Shown one piece after another: positions 1 to 7,263 of a stretch of 40,503 bases of DNA (its first letter is position 1; every line of letters starts with the position of its first letter). The stretch comes from Candidatus Omnitrophota bacterium. GTDB lineage: Bacteria > Omnitrophota > Gorgyraeia > Gygaellales > JAMWCP01. The translations under genes and the position numbers were made by a program. The notes beneath the pieces are model-generated. The model did no database searches, was not told the DNA's origin, and was given only the letters and a program-made list of their open reading frames with translations. The DNA lies in NCBI GenBank assembly GCA_023819665.1, contig JAMWCP010000003.1:1-40503 (forward strand). The letters are read 5' to 3'.

Positions 1-2
1 TT

Positions 3-341
3 AGTTATTCTGTAGGTAATTTCGAGGAAGCGATCGATTTTTATCGTAAAGCCATAGAAAATTCTTCTTCTAAACAGGCAGTTTTTTTTCAGTTTAGAAT
101 TGCAGAGTGTTTTCAAGAAGCCTTTCGTTTAGATGAAGCCATCCAGGAGTACCTTAAGGTAAGTTATTTTTATCCACAGAATAAATCTTTATGCGCAAAG
201 GCATTGTTAAGGATAGCTCAAATTTATGAAGACAGAGAGGATATTCAATCAGCTAAAAGCATATATCAGAAGATATTACAGATGGATGTTCAAGAAGCAA
301 AGTACGCAAAGGAGAGGCTTGATTTGCTTGGTTTACAATAA
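3..341 (+). CDS. TPR-repeat protein, C-terminal part (5' truncated)
   Basis: An open frame enters from the left edge and runs to a TAA at 339-341, giving 112 residues; the start lies outside the window. The visible part has alternating helical repeats typical of tetratricopeptide repeats, for example FEEAIDFYRKAIE, LDEAIQEYLKV and IQSAKSIYQKILQ. TPR proteins are protein-interaction scaffolds. It ends 17 bases before an ExbB/TolQ gene, so a role as a periplasmic YbgF/CpoB-like or other envelope helper is plausible, but that is inferred from position only. The ORF track missed it because it has no start in the window. Confidence 0.75.
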   Translation, partial: SYSVGNFEEAIDFYRKAIENSSSKQAVFFQFRIAECFQEAFRLDEAIQEYLKVSYFYPQNKSLCAKALLRIAQIYEDREDIQSAKSIYQKILQMDVQEAKYAKERLDLLGLQ

Positions 342-358
342 AAGAAAGGAGCTTAGAG

Positions 359-976
359 ATGTGGCAACTGTTTTTGAAGGGTGGGGCAGTGATGTGGCCA
401 ATTCTTATTTGTTCGATATTTGCTTTAGCAATTATTCTAGAGAAGTTATATTTTTTACATAAAAATAGTATTGATGATGCTCAACTGTTCTTAAAGGATA
501 TTAAGGATAAATTAAAGCGACACGATATAAAAGAGGCAGTTAAATTATGTGATCAACAAAACACTTCTGTTTCTCGTGTAGTGAAGGCGGCAATCTTGAA
601 ATTCGATCGCGGCAAAGAGGAAATAAAAGAAGCAATTGAGGAAACCGCTCTCTATGAGATACCGCATTTAGAGAAAAATTTGAATATGCTGGCTACCATT
701 GCCCACATTTCTCCTCTTTTAGGTCTTCTGGGCACCGTTACAGGAATGGTAAAATGTTTTTATACTATTCAGACAAAAACAAGTACCTTTAATCCAGTTT
801 CTGCGGCTGATTTGGCAGGAGGAATTTGGGAAGCTTTGCTTACTACAGTTTTTGGTTTAGTAGTGGCAATACCTACTTTTGTAGCTTATAATTATCTTGT
901 AGGTAGAGTAAATCATGTTATTCTAGAAATGGAACAGATTTCTACGGAAATAGTGAATTTTTTACACAATAATTAA
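359..976 (+). CDS. exbB: MotA/TolQ/ExbB-family proton channel
   Basis: A 205-residue inner-membrane protein of the ExbB/TolQ family. With ExbD/TolR it forms the proton-driven motor that energises TonB- or TolA-type transducers. It shows the family layout: an early membrane helix (about 12-32, WPILICSIFALAIILEKLYF), a cytoplasmic loop, then two helices carrying the conserved SPLLGLLGTVTGM and GGIWEALLTTVFGLVVAIP motifs. A GGAG sits about 7 bases before the ATG. ExbD follows after 7 bases, so the two are surely co-expressed. Whether the complex serves TonB-like uptake or Tol-like envelope constriction cannot be told from this protein alone. Confidence 0.93.
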   Translation: MWQLFLKGGAVMWPILICSIFALAIILEKLYFLHKNSIDDAQLFLKDIKDKLKRHDIKEAVKLCDQQNTSVSRVVKAAILKFDRGKEEIKEAIEETALYEIPHLEKNLNMLATIAHISPLLGLLGTVTGMVKCFYTIQTKTSTFNPVSAADLAGGIWEALLTTVFGLVVAIPTFVAYNYLVGRVNHVILEMEQISTEIVNFLHNN

Positions 977-983
977 AAGAGTT

Positions 984-1382
984 ATGCGTTTTAAAAGACA
1001 TATAGAATTTGAGCATGGTTTAAGACAGATTGATATCGCTCCTTTAGTGGATATGATATTTCAGTTACTTATTTTCTTTATGCTTACCTCCTCTTTTATT
1101 ATTCAACAGGGTATCAGGGTTAATCTTCCCCGTGCTATTACTTCTGAAATGGTAAAGAGGGAAAATATAGAAATTTCTATATCTGCAGAGAATGTTATAT
1201 ATCTAAACGAACAAGTAGTAACTTTGCAGGAACTTAAAGAGATACTTAATAATTTTAATCGTAAAGATATCTCTGTTTTAATTAAAGCAGATCGTCGAGC
1301 AATATTGGGAAGGGTAGTAGAAGTTTGGGATATTTTACGAGAAGTAGGTTTATCTCATATAAATATTGCTACTACCCAATAA
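984..1382 (+). CDS. exbD: ExbD/TolR-family transport protein
   Basis: A 132-residue partner of the upstream ExbB. It has a short cytoplasmic N-terminus, a single transmembrane helix containing the proton-carrying aspartate (APLVDMIFQLLIFFMLTSS, about residues 19-37), and a periplasmic domain rich in the usual ExbD pattern (ISVLIKADRRAILGRVVEVWDILREVG). Length fits the family. It is 7 bases after exbB and 16 bases before a TonB-like reading frame, which suggests an ExbB-ExbD-TonB operon. Confidence 0.93.
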   Translation: MRFKRHIEFEHGLRQIDIAPLVDMIFQLLIFFMLTSSFIIQQGIRVNLPRAITSEMVKRENIEISISAENVIYLNEQVVTLQELKEILNNFNRKDISVLIKADRRAILGRVVEVWDILREVGLSHINIATTQ

Positions 1383-1398
1383 ACAATACTAAGAATAT

Positions 1399-1623
1399 AT
1401 GCGGAATTTATCTTTCAATACGACCGTTATTCTTTCTCTATGCGGTCATATTTTAGGATTTACTTTTATTCAACCTACTTTAGGGAATATATTTCAAAAG
1501 TCAGAATGGTTAAAAATATTTTTTTTAGGTTCTTTATTTAATCAAAAAGATCTTTTATTTTCTGTAGATAATGATTTATTAAAAGAAAAGAGGTTTTTTG
1601 TTAATATTAACATAGAAGAATAA
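1399..1623 (+). pseudogene. TonB-like energy transducer, N-terminal fragment before an apparent frameshift
   Basis: A 74-codon frame placed right after ExbD, where a TonB/TolA transducer is expected. Its start resembles a TonB N-terminal anchor (NTTVILSLCGHILGF), a short membrane helix containing the SxxxH-like pattern. The frame stops at TAA 1621-1623 with no periplasmic domain. The next frame (+2/-1) opens at 1611 and continues as plausible protein without any start codon until 1695. I read the two as halves of one gene separated by a single-base frameshift, either a true mutation or a sequence error. The function assignment rests on position and the N-terminus only. Confidence 0.5.
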
Positions 1624-2045
1624 ATCTAAGAAAACTCGTTAGTTTAGATTATCATAATAATTTTTATTATCCCAAAGAACGCAATTTATTCCAGATGAGT
1701 ATAGAGGAGAAAAAAGCCTTATTTTATCCTAAATCAACTCTCTATGTAGAATCATTAGACTCAGAAGAGAAGGAAGGTTCTTTGATGTTTTATCCTTACT
1801 TACCTTATAGTTTTATTATCTATTTTAAAGATCGGCAGAAGATATCATTGGAGTTTTTATTCTATACCTCCAAAAGAGAAGGAATAGCTTATCTTAAAAG
1901 AAAGATATCTTGCGGTAATTTAGAGGTTGATCTATTGGTGATGCGCTATATTACGAGGAGTTTGTGTTTATTAAAAGATTTTTTTTCTGTTAACGAATGG
2001 CAAACAGTAAAGATAGAACTTAGTCGTAAAGATGATAAGGATTGA
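1611..2045 (+). pseudogene. TonB-like protein, C-terminal fragment after the apparent frameshift
   Basis: This frame opens just after a TAA at 1608-1610, overlaps the end of the previous frame and reads through to 2045. The ORF track starts it at ATG 1695, but no ribosome binding site precedes that ATG, and the 28 codons upstream (including RKLVSLDYHNNFYYPKER) look like real protein. No ATG, GTG or TTG lies between 1611 and 1695. The C-terminal part (for example ISLEFLFYTSKREG and RKISCGNLEVDLL) looks like a small periplasmic beta domain, as in the C-terminal region of a TonB-like transducer. I cannot confirm the family. It overlaps the next gene by 14 bases. Confidence 0.5.
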
Positions 2046-2265
2046 TTTTTACTGTCTGATAGCGTTTTACTTAAGCATATTTATCATTTTTTTCTTCCTT
2101 TTTGAATTAGGAAGAAAGATCCCCCGTCGGGATTTGAATATTAATCCCCATTTCATCTGGTATTGTTCCGTTTGTACTTATACCTATATAGATACACGGA
2201 GTGATTTTTATAGTATTTGTCCACGTTGTGGTTTTATCACCCAGAAAATTATAAAAAGTGATTGA
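2032..2265 (+). CDS. Small membrane protein with a zinc-ribbon-like tail
   Basis: A 77-residue protein of unknown function. Residues 7-25 form one strongly hydrophobic helix (LIAFYLSIFIIFFFLFEL), followed by a basic stretch and a four-cysteine CxxC...CxxC pattern (YCSVCTY and ICPRCGF) that looks like a zinc ribbon. It would sit in the inner membrane with a small metal-binding knuckle, probably cytoplasmic. It overlaps the upstream frame by 14 bases and so belongs to the ExbBD cluster. A consensus promoter for the next gene begins on its stop codon. I do not recognise a family with a known role. Confidence 0.65.
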   Translation: MIRIDFYCLIAFYLSIFIIFFFLFELGRKIPRRDLNINPHFIWYCSVCTYTYIDTRSDFYSICPRCGFITQKIIKSD

Positions 2266-2289
2266 CATATTTAAAATTATAATTATAAT
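2262..2289 (+). promoter_or_regulatory. Consensus sigma70-type promoter
   Basis: A perfect TTGACA (2262-2267) is followed after 16 bases by a perfect TATAAT (2284-2289). It overlaps the stop codon of the preceding gene. The expected transcript start is near 2296, leaving only a very short leader that contains the AAGGAGGG ribosome site before ATG 2306. It marks the start of the pilus cluster transcription unit. Confidence 0.8.
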
Positions 2290-2305
2290 TTAAAAAGGAG
2301 GGATA

Positions 2306-2512
2306 ATGATTACCGAGATAGGTATTGTAGCCGGAGAGATATGGCATTATTTGGATCAACATGGAGAGACAAATTTTTCAGAGTTGGTTAGTAATATTGA
2401 CAAACCCCGCGATACTATCTTGATGAGTTTGGGGTGGTTGGCAAGAGAGGGGCATGTTATTCTGGTAGAATATAATAATGATTATCGAGTAAGTTTAAGA
2501 AGAAATGTTTAA
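2306..2512 (+). CDS. Winged helix-turn-helix protein (DUF2582-like)
   Basis: A 68-residue protein resembling the small stand-alone winged-helix family DUF2582 (PF10771). The pattern is an initial helix (GIVAGEIWHYLDQHGETNFSEL), a recognition region (KPRDTILMSLGWLAREG) and a short beta wing (VILVEYNNDYRVSL). Such proteins are thought to bind nucleic acid, but no member I know of has a firm role. It has a strong AAGGAGG ribosome site and its own consensus promoter. It overlaps the following pilin-like gene by 8 bases, so it may regulate, or simply travel with, the pilus operon. Confidence 0.7.
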   Translation: MITEIGIVAGEIWHYLDQHGETNFSELVSNIDKPRDTILMSLGWLAREGHVILVEYNNDYRVSLRRNV

Positions 2513-2861
2513 AAGAAGAACTTCTAATAAATCAGTAGCCTTAGTTTATGTTTTAGGTGTCCTTGTGGCAATGATGGCGATTGCCTCTCTTATAATCACA
2601 ATTTTTTTGAGCCAATTCCGATTATCTCATCACCATACATCTCGAATGCAGGCTTATTATGCAGCAATGGCGGGGATAAATTATGCTTTTGAAAAAGTAA
2701 GGACAGGACAGATTGGTCCAACACAAGCTTATAATTATACTTTACATGATGAAGATTTTCCTGTTACGGTGAGGAATAAAAATGTTTATATAGAGGTAGC
2801 TCCCTATAACACTACCCGACAGCAACGCAGAATTAAAGTGAGAGTTAATTACCTCAATTAA
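2505..2861 (+). CDS. PilX/GspK-like minor pilin
   Basis: A 118-residue protein with a basic N-terminus followed by one long hydrophobic helix (ALVYVLGVLVAMMAIASLIITIFL, about 12-35). Next comes the region seen in PilX_N/GspK-type minor pseudopilins, where an aromatic-rich helix (RMQAYYAAMAGINYAFEKV) continues the pilin spine. The classical G|FxxxE prepilin site is not clear, as is common in GspK/PilX-type tip proteins. The C-terminal domain is very short compared with GspK (about 300 residues). A role in pilus tip or initiation is inferred from the fold pattern and from the pil genes that follow. Confidence 0.65.
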   Translation: MFKRRTSNKSVALVYVLGVLVAMMAIASLIITIFLSQFRLSHHHTSRMQAYYAAMAGINYAFEKVRTGQIGPTQAYNYTLHDEDFPVTVRNKNVYIEVAPYNTTRQQRRIKVRVNYLN

Positions 2862-2987
2862 TTCTTCTAATTCTTCCTTATCCCAAATTAAAAAATTTAT
2901 AATCTAAGTAAATTTATTATAATTTAATTTATTTTTTTACAACTTTATAATTTTTTTAAAAATAAGTAAATTTATATAAAAAAATAC

Positions 2988-3016
2988 TTGACAAAGTAAA
3001 AATATTATGTTTTAAT
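2988..3016 (+). promoter_or_regulatory. Putative promoter upstream of the HTH-pilM operon
   Basis: TTGACA (2988-2993), a 17-base spacer and TTTAAT (3011-3016) lie in the very AT-rich 187-base gap between the minor pilin and the HTH gene. The rest of that gap shows only A/T runs and no convincing hairpin terminator. Confidence 0.65.
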
Positions 3017-3048
3017 ATTTTTTGTTTTAAAGTAATGAAATAGATAAA

Positions 3049-3249
3049 ATGAAAAGATTGATGAATATTGATGAATTGGCTAACTATTTAAGGTTACGCA
3101 AACAGACTATTTATAATTGGCTTTATCAGAAGAAAATATCGGGGTTTAAAGTAGGAGGGGTTTGGAGATTTGATAAAAGAGAGATTGATGCATGGTTGAA
3201 AAGCAGGAAACCGGAAGTAAAGACTAAGGAGAACAATGAGAAACAATGA
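3049..3249 (+). CDS. Excisionase-type (MerR-like) HTH DNA-binding protein
   Basis: A 66-residue protein that is almost entirely one excisionase/MerR-like winged HTH (MNIDELANYLRLRKQTIYNW, then FKVGGVWRFDKREIDAWL). These proteins bind DNA; most are regulators, some are recombination directionality factors. No integrase or mobile element is nearby, so a regulatory role is more likely. It overlaps pilM by 14 bases and has no strong ribosome site. The start could also be the ATG at 3061. Related HTH modules occur again in this window in the bactofilin fusion (23193) and the membrane-anchored protein (23698). Confidence 0.85.
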   Translation: MKRLMNIDELANYLRLRKQTIYNWLYQKKISGFKVGGVWRFDKREIDAWLKSRKPEVKTKENNEKQ

Positions 3250-4747
3250 TATAGGTATATATTTTGGGATAAAAGGAATTGAAATCGTTTGGGTAAAAGC
3301 AGGTAAAATTATAGATAACCTTGAGATACCTGCAGAAAAATATATTGGTACAGAGTTGGAAGAAAAAATTCCTCAAAAAACAAAAATTATAACATTAATA
3401 AAAGAAGGGTTAAGAAAAAAGGATATAGAAAGTTATGGAGTAGGTATCTGTTTTGCGGGGAGAGAGTTAATTATTCGTTCTTTTGAGCTACCTTTGAATA
3501 TTCCTTACAAGGAGTTACCCCAGGCAGTTAGTTATGAAGCCAAAAAATACATTCCTTTTAAACTGGAAGAGATATTGTATGATTTTCAGATTAAAAAAGA
3601 GTACAAAGAAAAGAAGATATTAGTAAGTTTCTTAGGAATTAAAAGGGAAACTTTTGATTTTTATTCTTCTTTAATAAGAGAAATCGGCCTTAAATTAAAT
3701 AATGTAGAATATGCAACTTTTAGTTTATTTAGATTTGCCAGAGCACTTAATTTAGAAAAAAAAGGAAGTTATGCTTTTTTGACCATCGATATTGAAGATG
3801 AAACAAGTTTTATGGTAATAGAAGAGAATTTCCCCTTATTTACACGCGATATTTATATAGAAACAAAAGAGGTCAGTAATGAATTCTGGATAGAGAAATT
3901 AAAAAGCGAGATTCAATTATCTCTGGATTATTATTATCATCGTAAATTTCCTTCCAAACATATAGAAAAGATAATTATTTTAGGAACGCCTCAGATTAAA
4001 GAGGCATGTGTCAAATTAAGTCAGCAGGTGGAATGGATATTGGAATTTGTGGATATATCAGATATAACTCAATCTTACAAATATACTTTGAGTTCTTTGA
4101 AATCTTTTGGCATTTGTTTAGGTTCTACTGTGAAGCTTCCTTTTAGGTTTGATCTTCTTGGAATATGGGAAAAAGAGAGAAAAAAAGAGCGAATAAAAGA
4201 GCCGTTATGGGAGGAGGTTTCTTTACAGAGTATAAAGCCTTCGTTAGGGGTAATAATCTTATCTATTTTTATGGTTGTTGTTACATTTATGGTGCAATTT
4301 TATGAAGGTATCCCTATAAAAAAAGAGATAGAAAAGATGGTTTCTACAATGTTAAAAAATTATCCTCTGTTAGGAACAAAAACCATCGGAGAATTGGAAG
4401 ATAAAAAATCAGATTACAATAATAAACTCTATAATATGCATAATGCTTTTAGAGGTTATTCCTATATTACCCCTAATCTAAACATAATTCCTCAACTTCT
4501 TCCGCAGGGTGTATGGTTAGTAGAGTTGAATTTTAAGCAAGGAAAGGATGATAAAGGGTTTTTGTTGAAGGGGAGAGCTTATCTTAAAGATTATAATAAA
4601 GAGATAGAGGCTATCAATAAGTTTTTTTCTGATTTAAAAAATAAATCCGAGATTGCAAAGATCTATAAGAATATTGAGTTAGTTTCTATAGAACGTTCGG
4701 AAATAGAAAAAGAATTGGTAACTAATTTTATTATTATAGGTAAGTAG
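3236..4747 (+). CDS. pilM: Type IV pilus assembly PilM fused to PilN-like domain
   Basis: A 503-residue protein. Residues 1 to about 310 look like PilM, the cytoplasmic actin-like component of the pilus alignment complex (GIYFGIKGIEIVWVKAG start; LPQAVSYEAKKYIPF; ILGTPQIKEA). Stand-alone PilM is about 350 residues and has no membrane helix. Here a helix at about 334-355 (LGVIILSIFMVVVTFMVQF) is followed by a coiled region and a small periplasmic domain (LLPQGVWLVELNFKQG...LLKGRAYLKDYNKEIEAINKFFSDLK), which is the PilN pattern. No separate pilN gene is present, so this appears to be a PilM-PilN fusion that fixes the normal PilM-PilN tail contact in one chain. AAGGAG lies just before the ATG. 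Confidence 0.85.
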   Translation: MRNNDIGIYFGIKGIEIVWVKAGKIIDNLEIPAEKYIGTELEEKIPQKTKIITLIKEGLRKKDIESYGVGICFAGRELIIRSFELPLNIPYKELPQAVSYEAKKYIPFKLEEILYDFQIKKEYKEKKILVSFLGIKRETFDFYSSLIREIGLKLNNVEYATFSLFRFARALNLEKKGSYAFLTIDIEDETSFMVIEENFPLFTRDIYIETKEVSNEFWIEKLKSEIQLSLDYYYHRKFPSKHIEKIIILGTPQIKEACVKLSQQVEWILEFVDISDITQSYKYTLSSLKSFGICLGSTVKLPFRFDLLGIWEKERKKERIKEPLWEEVSLQSIKPSLGVIILSIFMVVVTFMVQFYEGIPIKKEIEKMVSTMLKNYPLLGTKTIGELEDKKSDYNNKLYNMHNAFRGYSYITPNLNIIPQLLPQGVWLVELNFKQGKDDKGFLLKGRAYLKDYNKEIEAINKFFSDLKNKSEIAKIYKNIELVSIERSEIEKELVTNFIIIGK

Positions 4748-4750
4748 AAT

Positions 4751-5296
4751 ATGGGGATTAAAAATATAAAAGAGATTGTCAATGCATTTATTTTAATTAT
4801 AGGAATTATTGTTAGTTTAATTACTTATAATCTTCAAAAAAATCAAAATACTGCTCACAAGAAAAGATTGGAGATGGAAAAATATAAAAGTGGATTATTA
4901 AATGAGTTATTAAATTTAGAAGACAATTTAAAGAAGTGTCGAAAAATTTTAAAAATAAAAGATACTTCCGAACTTATGGGTAAGATTAATCAATTAGCAG
5001 AAAGAAGCGGGGCAAAGGTTCTTTCGATCAAACCTGAAGAAGAAGATTTTGCTAAGAAAAATCCTTTTTATACAAAATCAACTTTGAGGCTTATTTTAGA
5101 AGCAGGAGATTACCATGCTTTAGGGAATTTTATTGCTCAATTAGAATCAGATGAGGATTTATATAAGATTGAGTCTTTAACTATAAAACCGTCAAGAAAA
5201 AAAAGTGGTGAATTTCTTAAAGATGATGTAAAAATAGAAGAGATAACGGTGCTTAAGGCGGAGATGGTAATTATAAGGTTTAATTTTAAAGGATGA
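4751..5296 (+). CDS. pilO: PilO-like type IV pilus alignment protein
   Basis: A 181-residue inner-membrane protein with one N-terminal helix (VNAFILIIGIIVSLITYNL), then a coiled-coil region and a small alpha/beta periplasmic domain containing the PilO-like strand-helix run LRLILEAGDYHALGNFIAQLES. PilO pairs with PilN in the inner-membrane ring that links PilM to PilP and the secretin. Order, spacing (3 bases after the PilMN fusion, 4-base overlap with pilP) and length all fit. Sequence signal is modest, as usual for PilO. Confidence 0.8.
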   Translation: MGIKNIKEIVNAFILIIGIIVSLITYNLQKNQNTAHKKRLEMEKYKSGLLNELLNLEDNLKKCRKILKIKDTSELMGKINQLAERSGAKVLSIKPEEEDFAKKNPFYTKSTLRLILEAGDYHALGNFIAQLESDEDLYKIESLTIKPSRKKSGEFLKDDVKIEEITVLKAEMVIIRFNFKG

Positions 5297-5748
5297 AAAA
5301 AGAGATTATCTTTTTTATTTTTGTTAGTTATGTATTAATAAGCAGAGGAATAATCTGTGCAGAAGAGAAAAAGAATTCTGATTTTCTTTCTCCTTCTTCA
5401 GTAAGATACACTTCTTATAACCTTAGAGATCCCTTTGAAGATTACCTTATACCCAAAATGAAACTACAATCTAAAAAAGAAGAAAAAACCCAATTGCCTC
5501 CTGCCGTCTCTATTCAAGGGGTGATTTGGCAAGGAACGGTACCCATGGCTATCATTGATAATAAAGTAGTAAAAGTAGGAGATACAATAGCGGTCAGGAA
5601 TGAATTAATTAAAATTACTGAAATTAATAAAGAAGGGGTCAAATTTCTCTATCAGGGAAATGAATTTAGCTTATTATCTCCCGGTTCCATTTATAAAATT
5701 AGAAGCGAAAAAAGTAAAAAGGATAAAAAAGAAGGAGGGAAAGAATGA
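5293..5748 (+). CDS. pilP: PilP-like periplasmic pilus protein
   Basis: A 151-residue protein with an N-terminal signal sequence (IIFFIFVSYVLISRGIICA). The RDPFEDY segment is the typical start of a PilP/GspC homology region. It is followed by a small beta domain (SIQGVIWQGTVPMAIIDNKVVKVGD...ITEINKEGVKFLYQG) that docks on the secretin N0 domain. The cysteine at the signal end could allow lipidation as in classical PilP, though no clean lipobox is seen. It overlaps pilO and the secretin gene by 4 bases on each side, which indicates translational coupling. Confidence 0.82.
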   Translation: MKKEIIFFIFVSYVLISRGIICAEEKKNSDFLSPSSVRYTSYNLRDPFEDYLIPKMKLQSKKEEKTQLPPAVSIQGVIWQGTVPMAIIDNKVVKVGDTIAVRNELIKITEINKEGVKFLYQGNEFSLLSPGSIYKIRSEKSKKDKKEGGKE

Positions 5749-7262
5749 GAAGGATGTCCTTTTTAATTATTAGTATAATAATATTAAGTTTGGTTTTAAT
5801 AAAACCGGCGAACTCAGAATTATCTTCTGATTTTGAAGAGATACTCTTTGATGAAGAGACAGGAGAGGAGCCATTGATTTCTTTAGATTTTAAAGATGCG
5901 AGTTTAAAAGATGTACTTAAGGTTTTTTCTATGCAGGCAGGATTGAATTTTATTGCTTCGGAAGATATACAGGATAAAAAAATTACCCTTTATTTAGAAG
6001 GAGTGCCTTTAAGTAAAGCTATGGAGAAAATATTTGAAGCAAATAATCTTACCTATAAATTTGATGAGAAAGCAAAAATATATATTGTTAAACCTCCTCC
6101 TACCCCTCCGCCTGTAGAACCTATCACTAAAGTCTATTTCTTAAAATATGTTACGGTTGGTTCCTCCTCTTTGGTTAAAGAGATGAGGAGTTATTTAGAG
6201 GAAGAAAAAGGAGGTTCTATAGGAGAAAGCGTGGGAATCACAGAGGCGATCAGAAAAGTTCTTTCTGATAAAGGTAAAGTAGTTGAAGAACCTCAGACTA
6301 ATAGTTTAATTGTTACTGATTTTCCCAAACAATTTCCTCTTGTTGAAGAAGTGATTAAGCGTTTAGATACCCCGATAGTTCAGGTGATATTAGAGGTAGA
6401 AATGTTGGATGTCAATAAAAATAAATTAGAGCGGATGGGGATAAAGTTTGGAGATATTAATGATTTTCCTTCTGTTTTAGCGATGACAATTACGGGAGCA
6501 CAACGAGGGACAAAATTCCCTTTTTCTGCTCTTTGGCCAAAACCGGAAGATGATATTTCTACTCCTCGGTCAGAAGTTACAGAAGCAGGTAAGATAAGTT
6601 TTGCTAATTCCTATCAAGTACTTTTAGATCTTATTAAATCTTATTCTGATACGAAGATTCTAGCGCGTCCTCGGATATTAACTTTAAATAATCGTACTGC
6701 AGAAATAAAGGTTGTTTCTAATGAGGCAGTCAACGAAGAGGTAACTTTTGATGAAAAGGGTAACATTGTCGGGCGTGATTATGAACGTATAGAAGTAGGG
6801 GTTTCTTTAAGAATTACTCCCCAGGTTAATTTAGAAGAGAGAGAGATCACTATGTTTATTATACCAAAAGTTTCTAATACCAAAATAAGTGGTATTTCTT
6901 CTGTAGTGCTTGATCCGGAGGAGCGTACAACAAAGAGCTTGGTAAGAGTAAAAGATGGAGAGACAGTTATTTTAGGAGGACTTATTCATAATGATTTCAA
7001 TAAAATTAATACCAAGGTCCCTCTTTTAGGAGATATACCTGTTATTGGTGCTCTTTTTAGGCATAAAGAAGTCAAAAGAAATAAAGAGAGAGAATTATTG
7101 GTTTTTATAACTCCTCGTATTGTAATGGATAAAAAATTAGCTAAACTTACCGAAATTCCTGTTCCCGAAGAAGAAAAAGGTTTTTATGTTTTTCAGCAAA
7201 AAGATGAACTTCGCTACAAAACCATAGGTAATTTTCTAAATAATTTTGAAAAAGCGAAGTAG
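5745..7262 (+). CDS. pilQ: Type IV pilus / type II secretion secretin (PilQ/GspD family)
   Basis: A 505-residue outer-membrane channel subunit. It has a signal peptide (about 1-24, ending KPANS), an STN/N0-type domain (ISLDFKDASLKDVLKVFSMQAGLNFIAS, about 45-120), a proline-rich linker, one N-module and the conserved secretin domain from about 220. The C-terminal signature is clear (VILGGLIHNDFNKINTKVPLLGDIPVIGALF, then RELLVFITPRIV). It is shorter than many PilQ proteins and lacks AMIN domains, so GspD-like use cannot be excluded. The outer-membrane pore implies a diderm cell. Confidence 0.95.
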   Translation: MRRMSFLIISIIILSLVLIKPANSELSSDFEEILFDEETGEEPLISLDFKDASLKDVLKVFSMQAGLNFIASEDIQDKKITLYLEGVPLSKAMEKIFEANNLTYKFDEKAKIYIVKPPPTPPPVEPITKVYFLKYVTVGSSSLVKEMRSYLEEEKGGSIGESVGITEAIRKVLSDKGKVVEEPQTNSLIVTDFPKQFPLVEEVIKRLDTPIVQVILEVEMLDVNKNKLERMGIKFGDINDFPSVLAMTITGAQRGTKFPFSALWPKPEDDISTPRSEVTEAGKISFANSYQVLLDLIKSYSDTKILARPRILTLNNRTAEIKVVSNEAVNEEVTFDEKGNIVGRDYERIEVGVSLRITPQVNLEEREITMFIIPKVSNTKISGISSVVLDPEERTTKSLVRVKDGETVILGGLIHNDFNKINTKVPLLGDIPVIGALFRHKEVKRNKERELLVFITPRIVMDKKLAKLTEIPVPEEEKGFYVFQQKDELRYKTIGNFLNNFEKAK

Positions 7263-7263
7263 T

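Noticed and set aside
226-462. ORF track entry of 78 residues overlapping the TPR and exbB genes
   Set aside because: It lies in another frame over two better supported genes and has no family features.
1611-1623. Programmed -1 ribosomal frameshift in the TonB-like gene
   Set aside because: No X-XXY-YYZ slippery site or downstream stimulatory hairpin is visible; mutation or sequence error is simpler.
2862-3048. Rho-independent terminator in the AT-rich gap after the minor pilin
   Set aside because: There are T runs but no GC-rich hairpin before them.
3049-3249. Excisionase-like HTH as a sign of a prophage or integrative element
   Set aside because: No integrase, attachment repeats or phage genes lie nearby, and the gene is coupled to pilM.
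7246-7263. TTG start six codons upstream of the PilB ATG
   Set aside because: It sits inside pilQ, has no ribosome site, and the ATG gives the usual N-terminus.
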